From the NCBI GenBank assembly GCA_029938635.1, contig JAOZUQ010000029.1, positions 1-32,262 on the forward strand: a stretch of DNA of 32,262 bases. The letters run 5' to 3'. A program made the position numbers and the translations under genes. The DNA comes from Candidatus Aminicenantota bacterium (GTDB lineage Bacteria; Acidobacteriota; Aminicenantia; UBA2199). Positions 25,188 through 32,262 of the stretch are shown here, in pieces (the first letter of the stretch is position 1; every line of letters starts with the position of its first letter). The notes beneath the pieces were generated by a model. That model saw nothing but the letters and a program-made list of their open reading frames with translations, was not told the DNA's origin and ran no database searches.

Positions 25188-26147
25188 TTAAAAAATTTCA
25201 GACACTACGGGGGGCATTGGATCTTCATTAACCATCAGTTTGAAAACATCGGGCCTGGCATAATGGCCCGTGACATCAAAATCGAGTTTCCCACGCACTA
25301 CTTCACTCATGTCCAGATCTGCGTATAGGATCCCATCCTTATCATAAAGAGGCCCATTTATAACTTCGCCTTGTGGTGAAACAATAACACTACCTCCCCT
25401 TGATAATATATCAGGCATATCTTTAAGCTCTTCTATCCCTTCAAGATCGGCAGGATACATCTCCTTTGTTACAAATTGATTACACCCGAGGACAAAGCAT
25501 CTCCCCTCAAGGGCTATATGTTTCATTGTCGCCTGCCACCTTTCCCTGTGATCTGCGGTCGGTGCTACATAGATCACCGGGCCTTTACCGTATATCGCCA
25601 TCCTCGCCATCGGCATATAATTCTCCCAGCAGATCAATCCTCCGATCTTACCCAATTCCGTATCAACAACAGTCAGGGTGCTGCCATCCCCCTCTCCCCA
25701 GATCAATCTTTCAGATCCGGTAGGCTTTAGTTTTCTATGCTTCCCGAGGATTTCCCCGTCTTTCCCAAAATATACAAGAGTGCAGTATAAGGTCCCTCCA
25801 CTGAAATCAGAATCTTTCTCGATCACCCCTATCGCAACAAATACTCCATGCTTCTTTGCACACTCACCGATCTTATCTGTTCCCGGTCCTGGTATATCGA
25901 CAGAATTTTCCCAATACCTCTGCCACAACTTCCTGCCCTCTTCTGTCCGACCTCCCACCTTCATACCGAATGAGAGACCCCTCGGATAGGCCGGAATGAA
26001 CGCTTCGGGAAATAAGATGAACTCTGCTCCATTCGAAGCGGCTTCACTTATAATTTCACAAACTTTATCTATTGTCTTTTTAAGGTCGAACAATACCGGT
26101 GCAGCCTGAACTACAGCAACCTTAACTGAAGCAGATCTATTATTCAT
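25188..26147 (-). CDS. nitrilase / carbon-nitrogen hydrolase
   Basis: The 319-residue protein has the complete nitrilase catalytic set: Glu48 in FPEAFIPAYPRG, Lys139 in HRKLKPTGSER, and Cys173 in ICWENYMPMAR. The WEN after the catalytic Cys and the PAYPRG after the Glu match aliphatic and arylacetonitrile-type nitrilases rather than plain amidases, so conversion of an organic nitrile to acid plus ammonia is the likely reaction. There is no signal peptide, so it is cytoplasmic, and nitrilases usually form spirals of many subunits. AAAGGAGA lies 7 nt before the ATG. The gene ends 3 nt from the stop of the M20 gene. Confidence 0.93.
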   Translation of the reverse strand: MNNRSASVKVAVVQAAPVLFDLKKTIDKVCEIISEAASNGAEFILFPEAFIPAYPRGLSFGMKVGGRTEEGRKLWQRYWENSVDIPGPGTDKIGECAKKHGVFVAIGVIEKDSDFSGGTLYCTLVYFGKDGEILGKHRKLKPTGSERLIWGEGDGSTLTVVDTELGKIGGLICWENYMPMARMAIYGKGPVIYVAPTADHRERWQATMKHIALEGRCFVLGCNQFVTKEMYPADLEGIEELKDMPDILSRGGSVIVSPQGEVINGPLYDKDGILYADLDMSEVVRGKLDFDVTGHYARPDVFKLMVNEDPMPPVVSEIF

Positions 26148-26175
26148 TTTTTTCTCCTTTGATCTAACACTCCCT

Positions 26176-26205
26176 ATTTTATATCCCGTACGGTTTTAAA
26201 ATCAA
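26176..26205 (-). promoter_or_regulatory. possible promoter of the nitrilase gene
   Basis: On the minus strand TTGATT (26205-26200), an 18-nt spacer and TAAAAT (26181-26176). The spacer contains the palindrome CCGTACGG (26186-26193), a possible operator. The expected start near 26169 would leave a leader of about 20 nt. Confidence 0.4.
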
Positions 26206-26285
26206 ATTCATTATTTAAAAGAAATGACTTTATCCCCATTGAATATTACAATTAATTATATAATCTATTAATAGAAGAGGGTAAA

Positions 26286-26897
26286 ATGAAAAATAAAATT
26301 GTCATTCTGATTATAGTTTTATTCCTGTTTAATTGCAGTGCTTCCAAAGTATCTCCTCCGAAAATTGATCTGGTTCCCGGTGGTAAGATCGGAGTGATCA
26401 CATTCAAAGTTGAAAATGCAAGAGGTGTCCTTGACGAGATCTCAACAGAAATACTCATTGGTCATCTGAAAAAATACTATGAAAGATCAGAGATAATCCT
26501 GCTGGGGAAACCGGAAGATCTTATGTTAAAAGAGTTCGGACTCAATGTGTCTCTGAAAACACTTGAAAATTTATGCAGAGAACAGAAACTTGACAGCATC
26601 CTGTTCGGGAAGATCATAGTCTCAAATATCAGGGCAACTATGAAAGTTAAAAGCCTCCTGCAGCGGTCACGTATCAAGGCAAAATTCAGAATGACAGCAG
26701 AACTTAACCTCTACTCTGCATTATCCGGGAAAGTCACCTGGAATGGATCCTCTTATAAAGAAGGAAACGCATCCTATGATCATTATGCAAGGGATCTGAA
26801 TCCTGATTTTTATGTGTCAGATAAGGACGAATCCTATAGAAAGTTTGTCAGAAAACTGATCTACTCCCTTACCGAAGATTTCCGTTCAGCACGTTGA
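26286..26897 (+). CDS. lipoprotein, possibly LpoB/CsgG-like
   Basis: A 203-residue protein with a lipobox (LFNC, Cys17) after a short hydrophobic signal, so it is probably anchored to a membrane by lipid. The body shows an alternating alpha-beta pattern: GKIGVITFKVENARG, a helix with STEILIGHLKKYY, then LCREQKLDSILFGKIIVSN. This order (first strand with a V-x-x-F, helix, then a 'D-x-I-L-x-G' strand) resembles the LpoB/CsgG/FlgO-type fold; similarity is by eye only. A role in envelope assembly is plausible. GAGGG lies 5 nt before the ATG, and TATAAT occurs at 26259-26264 without a good -35. It converges on the DUF5916 gene with 4 nt between stop codons. Confidence 0.7.
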   Translation: MKNKIVILIIVLFLFNCSASKVSPPKIDLVPGGKIGVITFKVENARGVLDEISTEILIGHLKKYYERSEIILLGKPEDLMLKEFGLNVSLKTLENLCREQKLDSILFGKIIVSNIRATMKVKSLLQRSRIKAKFRMTAELNLYSALSGKVTWNGSSYKEGNASYDHYARDLNPDFYVSDKDESYRKFVRKLIYSLTEDFRSAR

Positions 26898-26901
26898 ACT
26901 A

Positions 26902-29172
26902 TTACAATACGAGAGCATATCCGATCTTCAGAAAAAAAGTTCTGTCAGTTCTTGTAATGTCGATCCCCTTTAATCCGAAATGGTTATCCGAATAACCGAG
27001 GAATAAAACCGTTTGCGGATTTATCTTATACGAGAATAGGAATTGGGTGAACACAGCCTTTGTCTTTTCATCGACAGGCACAATATAGAGTCCTGTATTT
27101 CTATCAATATGAGTATATTGGACTATTGCCCTGACAAATGTTCTTATATTTAAATTGTAGATAAACTTTGCCTGCAGAAGATTCGCCGTATAAACTTTTT
27201 CTCCCTCAAAATCAAACTTTTCATAGACATGACTCAGGTTAAGGTTGAGATGCCTGCCGACACCGAGTTCAATACCGGGATTTAATTGAAGAGAGTTCCC
27301 CAACCTTGTATTTATATAATCAATTGCATCACCATACCTTGTATACAGGAAATAATATACTCCTCCACCCGGCTTCATCTCACCATAGAACTGGAGATAG
27401 TTTACATTAAAAGTCTCTCCGTTATAAACCTCTTTTGAAATATTTACGGCTGTTTGAGCAAAAGACTGAAGCGGACCCTGGTAATTAATATTCATATAGA
27501 GTTTCTGATCTGTAAGATTGCCATCCTGATCAGTTACATGCCATCCCCTTAATATGAAAGATATCCTATTGAACCAGCTCCCTCTCTTTCCCCAGATCAC
27601 AGGAGTTATATATGCATCGATCTTTCTGTAATCAACCCTGGGTATAAATCCGGAATCGGCCCTGAAACCTGAAGAAAGATCTGTATATTGGATCTCATAA
27701 ATAAGGTTTCTGGAAAAATGGGTAAAATCTGCAAAGATGGCATTCCCTCCAAAATTTCCTGTTGCCTGCCCGTAAGTTACCGCAATATCATCAGGGTATT
27801 CTGTCTGAGATCTCAAAAATTGAATATTTAAAGTTTTTGATCTTCCAAACCTGAAAAAGCCATCACCACCCACTACATGATTTGAATATTCATCACCTGC
27901 CCTGCCTGTGTATAAAAATCCGAGAGCAGATCCTTTTCCAACATCCCTCCTGTATCGGAACACTCCTGAGAAGACATCATTATTTATTGATAGAGATGAT
28001 GAACCCTGGTTAGATGGGAAGATAATATTATTGAATTTATCTCTTGTAGTATAGAATCCTATGGCATTCTTTCCTATCTTACCGGTAAGTTTTCCACCCC
28101 AATACGGATCAAAAACTGTCCTCGTGAAAATTGCCTCGAGGGGAGTAAGAAAAAAATCAGCACCTTCAAGAAAAAATGGCCTCTTTTCAGGATACCGTAT
28201 TGCATACCTGTTATTAACTTCCAATTGCTGCACATCTGCCTCGACTTGAGAAAAATCGGGATTGACAGCAGCATTCAGAACAAGATTTGAAGTGATCCCC
28301 CAACGTGCGCTGATTCCAGGTTCCGCTTCAATTTCCCCATTCACAATTTTCCCGGCAGGGAAATTGTCCAGTTTATCTGTTCTCACCATGGTCAGTGTCG
28401 GATCAAATTCAAGATTCTTGCCAGGTGATAATCCTTTAAAACCGGTCACCTTATTGAATTGACATAAAATACAATTCTTATTCCGGTCCCTTACATGTGT
28501 GCTCATCCTGTGCCTTGCATTCCTCGGGTAAGACCTGTCAGCCTCAATACCCCATGTGAGAACTCCTTTATCTTTAGGAAATCTCAACTGGTTAAGGGGA
28601 ATCGCGACTTCTACAACATATCCGAAATCAGTGATCTTGCCTGCAGAGTTCCATATCGCATCCCATGAAAAATCTTCATATCCCTCCATTTCAGAAAAGA
28701 TCGCATCTGCCTGAACTCCAAGCGGATTCACTCTAAACTGGAAAGCGCGCCTCTCATCATTAAATGTATCGAGCATAAAGCTTATATGATCATCCTGGAT
28801 AAATGTGTTTATACTGTCCCTGTCCATGAGGTGAGCACGGATCTTCTTCGGATCAGGATCGTAGCAGACAAATGCTATATAAAAATTCTTTTCATCAAAA
28901 GTGACCATCACATCGGTTTTTACCGGCGGCTTCGTTGCATCACCAGGTGACCACTCATAATCGATCCCCACTTTCTCCGGATGTTTCCATGCTTCTTCAT
29001 TAAGAATCCCGTCAATATGGATCTTTGATAAAGCCTTTAAAACATTGAAATTTTTGGCAGGCGGATACACCTTCTCCGCTTTCTTCTGTTCCTGTGCAAA
29101 ATTAAGATTAAAAATAAGTGAAAAAAACAATAGAAAAGCAATCCCCTTAATAACCGGATGCAATGACCTCAT
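26902..29172 (-). CDS. DUF5916 outer-membrane protein with CBM9-like N-domain
   Basis: The 756-residue protein has a signal peptide (about 1-26) and a CBM9-like beta-sandwich (about 40-230) containing IDGILNEEAWKHPE and VNPLGVQADA. A long barrel-like region of the DUF5916 family (about 235-756) follows, with repeated aromatic strands such as NRYAIRYPEKRPFFLEGADFF, a hallmark stretch. Members are thought to sit in the outer membrane, yet no substrate is established. Some are annotated as hydrolases because of the CBM9-like part, which I do not follow. ATG 29172 is preceded by GGGGG at 6 nt. It is transcribed in the same direction as the partial tricorn gene upstream, but the folded element between them makes shared transcription doubtful. 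Confidence 0.9.
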   Translation of the reverse strand: MRSLHPVIKGIAFLLFFSLIFNLNFAQEQKKAEKVYPPAKNFNVLKALSKIHIDGILNEEAWKHPEKVGIDYEWSPGDATKPPVKTDVMVTFDEKNFYIAFVCYDPDPKKIRAHLMDRDSINTFIQDDHISFMLDTFNDERRAFQFRVNPLGVQADAIFSEMEGYEDFSWDAIWNSAGKITDFGYVVEVAIPLNQLRFPKDKGVLTWGIEADRSYPRNARHRMSTHVRDRNKNCILCQFNKVTGFKGLSPGKNLEFDPTLTMVRTDKLDNFPAGKIVNGEIEAEPGISARWGITSNLVLNAAVNPDFSQVEADVQQLEVNNRYAIRYPEKRPFFLEGADFFLTPLEAIFTRTVFDPYWGGKLTGKIGKNAIGFYTTRDKFNNIIFPSNQGSSSLSINNDVFSGVFRYRRDVGKGSALGFLYTGRAGDEYSNHVVGGDGFFRFGRSKTLNIQFLRSQTEYPDDIAVTYGQATGNFGGNAIFADFTHFSRNLIYEIQYTDLSSGFRADSGFIPRVDYRKIDAYITPVIWGKRGSWFNRISFILRGWHVTDQDGNLTDQKLYMNINYQGPLQSFAQTAVNISKEVYNGETFNVNYLQFYGEMKPGGGVYYFLYTRYGDAIDYINTRLGNSLQLNPGIELGVGRHLNLNLSHVYEKFDFEGEKVYTANLLQAKFIYNLNIRTFVRAIVQYTHIDRNTGLYIVPVDEKTKAVFTQFLFSYKINPQTVLFLGYSDNHFGLKGIDITRTDRTFFLKIGYALVL

Positions 29173-29208
29173 AATGATCCCCCTATATAGATAATAAACG
29201 GTAAAATC

Positions 29209-29333
29209 AAAAAAAAAGTTTTATTCCAGGCATAGCCGTCTATCCGCTCTCGCGGCCACCTCAGGGGTGACTCGTTAATATCGATCACTCCGGGGACAGG
29301 AAGCGTTAAGCGGATGACGGCGAAAGCCTGAAT
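29209..29333 (-). terminator. GC-rich folded element ending in a T-run; terminator and possible structured RNA or repeat
   Basis: Outer arms 29223-29231 and 29326-29333 (ATTCCAGGC / GCCTGAAT, one bulge) and inner arms 29235-29248 and 29309-29321 (14 against 13 nt, one bulge) form a long stem. Inside it a second hairpin forms (GGGGTGA 29264-29270 with TCACTCC 29285-29291), and CCGC-TCTC-GCGG (29244-29255) offers a competing fold. On the minus strand the outer stem is followed 5 nt later by nine Ts (29217-29209). It lies 11 nt after the stop of the partial tricorn gene, so it can act as that gene's terminator. It is far larger and more GC-rich than a plain terminator. No other copy is in the window. 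Confidence 0.6.
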
Positions 29334-29343
29334 CCCAATAAGC

Positions 29344-32262
29344 TTATTTTTTAAGTTGTTTCAGGATTATTTCTATTGCTTTGTCCAATTGGGGGTCCTT
29401 CCCTTCCAGCCTGTCCTTAAGAGTATTCTTTATATAAACATCAGGTTTCACACCTGTTTTTTCAAGATCCTTCATATCGAGAGAATAACATCCCCACGAA
29501 GGGAGTCTGTAGAACGAACCGTCAACCAGTGATTTCCCTGAGGTGAATATGATCCATCTGTATGTTTCAGTCCCGACTATCTTTCCGAGTTTCAACTCTT
29601 TAAAACCGGACCCCATCATCTCTGCATCACTTAGTGACTGTTGATTGAGCAGCAATACTATCGGCTTGGAGGAAGGTGCAAAATTTGGCTGAGGCCCATA
29701 TTTACCTCCCCTGTATTTCCAGTATGAGTAGGCTTTCTGACTCAGAAAATTCAAAACATCATCGTGAACATTCCCCCCACGGTTATATCTCAGATCAAGT
29801 ATAAGAGCATCTTTCTTATACCATTCTGTGGTCATATCTATCAAAAAACTTCTCAACTCTGAACCACCCATATCTTTCATATAAACATAAGCGATCTTAT
29901 TATCACTTTTCCTGTCTACCCTTTTCTGATTTGTATCGATCCATTTATCATATAGATATTTCTTAATCTCCCTGTTGGATACAGGATGAATATTTACTTT
30001 AAACCTCTTTAATCCCCTCCTGAAAGTCAATTCAAGTTCATTTTCAAGAGAAGGTTGTGAAAAGTAGAACTCTCTGTTCAAAGAAGTATCGATAGGAGTA
30101 TCGTTAATTCTCTCAAGGATATCTCCTCTCCTGAGATCAATTTCTTTCTTATCGGCAGGGGAATACTTTAGAATATTGAAAACCTTATAGGGATCTTTTT
30201 TATCAAACATTATCCCTGTCTCTGATGTTTTCATTTTATGGAACGTCTTCTCCTCATCTCCATTTGAATAAAATCCAAGGTGGGATGAGTTAAGTTCACC
30301 CAGCATATCATTAATAAGAAGTCTAAGATCTGATCTTGATGTGAGAAAGGGGAGGAACCTGGAATATTTTTCCTTCATTTTACTCCAATCGACACCATGA
30401 AACTTTTCATCATAATAATTGATCTCAAGGTTTGCCCATGTTTCACCGAACATCTGGGAAAATTCTTCTTTTAAATTTCTCACAAATCTGTAATTCATTT
30501 TTAATGGAGTAAATTTGTTCCCCTTCATATCGAGAGATCCGATCTTCCCTTTTATCAGAGCATAGTATATTTTCCCTGATTTCAAAGCTGAATAATCAAA
30601 GCCTTTGGATCCCTTTATCAATTTTGTTTTATTTTTTTCAAATGGTTCTATCACAGTTTTATATAAGTGAAAACCGTCCCCTTCATGATCAGATAAATAC
30701 AATGCAATCAGTTTCTCTCCATCCATAAAAACTGCAGGAGTGGACTGATTGCCGGATCCCGGAGATATTTGTTCCCACCTCTTTCCCATCTCATCAAAAT
30801 CGATATCGACCTTTATTACCGGAGTCGCTTTTTTCTCCTTATCCTTCTTCTTTTTTTCACTCTTTTCTTCCTTTTTAAAAAGATCATTCCACTTGTCAGA
30901 TCTGAACTTATCTGAAAATTTCCGGAGGGGAAGAGCATATATTTTTGACTCTCCTCCTCCACGTGGATATTGAGGCTTGTATCTGTCCGCTTCAAAGAAA
31001 AGGTATTTCCCGTCAGGTGACCAGAAAGGTTGTGTTTCGGTAACTCCGGAATCGGTTATATTGATTGTTTCCCCTTTTTCCAGATCGTGAATAAGAATAT
31101 CCTGTTCAAAATTTCTGAATGCTGTAAAAGCAATGAATCTGTCATCAGGAGAGAACCTGGGCATAGAGTTGTAAAACCCCCAGAGTTCATCCTCTGCAAT
31201 TACTTTTGATGAAAAATCAGACAGATCAAGTATTTTTACAAGTTTTTTGCCACTGAGATAGACAGCTTTATCTCTTTTTGAATTAAATGAAATATTTCTG
31301 TCATCCATTTTTGAATTAGTTATCCGGATCGCCCTGCCATTCTCAAGTCTGAAGAGATCGAGATAACCGTTAACAGTCTGATTAAAAAGGAGTGATCTGC
31401 TGTTACTCATCCATTTGACCTCTACCACTCTTCCTTTCGGATCAGTGCCCATTTTTTTTACAAACTTTCCTTTAATATCAGATACGAACAATTCACCTCG
31501 CGAAACAAATGCTATTTTTTTTTCATCAGGAGAAATATCAAAATCACTGATCTTCCCTGATATATTAAAATCTTTTGAGAGCTTTAATCTATTGTTTTCA
31601 TAAAGATCGATCTCAATTCCGGATATTGCTTTACTCTTTGTATCATAGAGGAATAGTTCATACCCTTTTTCAAAAACCACTTTTGATCCGTCAGCACATA
31701 CCTGGGGATACTTGATCGAATCCTTGAATTTCGTAAGGCTGATCTTTTTACCATCTTTTAGAATAAAAAGATTATACTCACCCGTCCCTTCATCGGAAGC
31801 AAAATAAACATTCCCTTTCTTATCAATAGAATGCCAGAAATCTTTCCCTTTGTAGTTTGTGTGAGAGATCAATTCCGCCGTCTCAGGGTTATATGATTTA
31901 ATATCCGGATTATAATCCCCTTTATACCTTTTCCTTGATGCGAACCGGAAGCTTTCCCATGTATCAGTAAAATAAAGTGCAGGTGAGAGAGGATCCTCAA
32001 CAATATTGTGAACAGTATTAAAGAAGTTTTTAAATATTCTTACAGGAGTTCCCCCGTCTCTGCTGACTTTGTAAGAAGAAAAATTATTATGCCTCATAGA
32101 AGTGAAATAAATATGATTTGAATCCCATGACCAAGAATCAACTATATCAGAAGAATCATGAAATGTTAGTTGTTCTATTTTTCCACCATCTACGGGAATT
32201 ATATAAATATCAGGATTACCTCCCTGCGTAGAAGAAAAAGCAATCCATTTACCATCGGGTGA
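29344..32262 (-). CDS. second tricorn-type protease (S41 family), 5' end outside window
   Basis: The frame is open to the right edge of the window, so the start and signal peptide are missing; 972 codons remain. Beta-propeller repeats (SPDGKWIAFSS at the very edge, DISPDEKKIAFVS and others) are followed by a Lys-rich linker (near 30830-30900), a C1 domain, a PDZ domain and an S41 domain. Catalytic residues by pattern are His in GELNSSHLGF (codon 30282-30280), Ser-Asp in NQQSLSDAEMM (Ser codon 29631-29629) and Glu in LEKTGVKPDV. Here both the Ser before the His and the Asp after the nucleophile are kept, unlike in the tricorn gene at 18549. The two are clearly paralogues with the same domain order. 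It ends 11 nt before the folded element. Confidence 0.92.
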   Translation of the reverse strand, partial: SPDGKWIAFSSTQGGNPDIYIIPVDGGKIEQLTFHDSSDIVDSWSWDSNHIYFTSMRHNNFSSYKVSRDGGTPVRIFKNFFNTVHNIVEDPLSPALYFTDTWESFRFASRKRYKGDYNPDIKSYNPETAELISHTNYKGKDFWHSIDKKGNVYFASDEGTGEYNLFILKDGKKISLTKFKDSIKYPQVCADGSKVVFEKGYELFLYDTKSKAISGIEIDLYENNRLKLSKDFNISGKISDFDISPDEKKIAFVSRGELFVSDIKGKFVKKMGTDPKGRVVEVKWMSNSRSLLFNQTVNGYLDLFRLENGRAIRITNSKMDDRNISFNSKRDKAVYLSGKKLVKILDLSDFSSKVIAEDELWGFYNSMPRFSPDDRFIAFTAFRNFEQDILIHDLEKGETINITDSGVTETQPFWSPDGKYLFFEADRYKPQYPRGGGESKIYALPLRKFSDKFRSDKWNDLFKKEEKSEKKKKDKEKKATPVIKVDIDFDEMGKRWEQISPGSGNQSTPAVFMDGEKLIALYLSDHEGDGFHLYKTVIEPFEKNKTKLIKGSKGFDYSALKSGKIYYALIKGKIGSLDMKGNKFTPLKMNYRFVRNLKEEFSQMFGETWANLEINYYDEKFHGVDWSKMKEKYSRFLPFLTSRSDLRLLINDMLGELNSSHLGFYSNGDEEKTFHKMKTSETGIMFDKKDPYKVFNILKYSPADKKEIDLRRGDILERINDTPIDTSLNREFYFSQPSLENELELTFRRGLKRFKVNIHPVSNREIKKYLYDKWIDTNQKRVDRKSDNKIAYVYMKDMGGSELRSFLIDMTTEWYKKDALILDLRYNRGGNVHDDVLNFLSQKAYSYWKYRGGKYGPQPNFAPSSKPIVLLLNQQSLSDAEMMGSGFKELKLGKIVGTETYRWIIFTSGKSLVDGSFYRLPSWGCYSLDMKDLEKTGVKPDVYIKNTLKDRLEGKDPQLDKAIEIILKQLKK

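Noticed and set aside
26239-26264. TTGAAT plus TATAAT upstream of the lipoprotein gene as a full promoter
   Set aside because: The -10 is perfect but the spacing is only 14 nt; I mention the -10 alone in the gene entry.

Overview
This is a 32.3 kb piece of AT-rich bacterial chromosome from a Gram-negative, probably anaerobic organism. Outer-membrane proteins (a TonB-dependent receptor with a carboxypeptidase-regulatory-like N-domain and a DUF5916 barrel), many signal peptides, two tricorn-type S41 proteases, 6-bladed propeller proteins and an octaheme cytochrome c occur together. This mix recalls Aminicenantes/Acidobacteriota or FCB-group genomes. That lineage call is inference from gene content, not from a marker gene. 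No rRNA, tRNA, CRISPR array, transposase, integrase or phage gene was seen.

Layout. 1-3639 (minus): the 5' part of a LytS-type histidine kinase gene, then a TonB-dependent receptor gene that ends at a GC-rich terminator hairpin. 4001-6493: a flavin-reductase-like protein (+), a tandem-GNAT protein (-) and a polytopic membrane protein (+). 6513-10290 (minus): a compact set of six genes encoding, in transcription order, a 6-bladed beta-propeller protein, an Ntn-hydrolase, a GNAT protein, a stand-alone LytTR DNA-binding protein, a 66-residue two-TM protein and a Fis-type HTH protein. Diverging from it is 10515-13244 (+), a membrane-spanning sensor with 14 propeller blades, a Y_Y_Y domain and a LuxR-type HTH. 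13255-14446 (minus): DinB-like protein and nitroreductase. 14663-16957 (+): octaheme c-type cytochrome plus cytochrome b561-like partner behind a near-consensus promoter. 16977-17585 (-): unknown exported protein. 17794-21794 (+): methyltransferase and tricorn protease. 21871-22752 (-): EamA transporter. 22856-25184 (+): TlpA-like thioredoxin and exported M20 amidohydrolase. 25188-26147 (-): nitrilase. 26286-26897 (+): lipoprotein. 26902-32262 (-): DUF5916 outer-membrane protein and a second, 5'-truncated tricorn protease, separated by a strongly folded GC-rich element.

The most interesting signal is regulatory. An 18-bp inverted repeat, ATGAGAA-N4-TTCTCAT, occurs three times, only in intergenic DNA (3925-3942, with one mismatch; 5564-5581; 10391-10408). 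Each copy lies 20-21 nt upstream of a good -10 box that lacks a recognisable -35. This puts the repeat centre near -42, the usual place for a LuxR-type class II activator. One copy lies between the LuxR-type propeller sensor and the six-gene operon. I propose that this sensor, which has no kinase domain, controls the operon, the flavin-reductase-like gene and the membrane-protein gene as a small local regulon. The assignment of sensor to site is inference; the repeats and their spacing are read directly.
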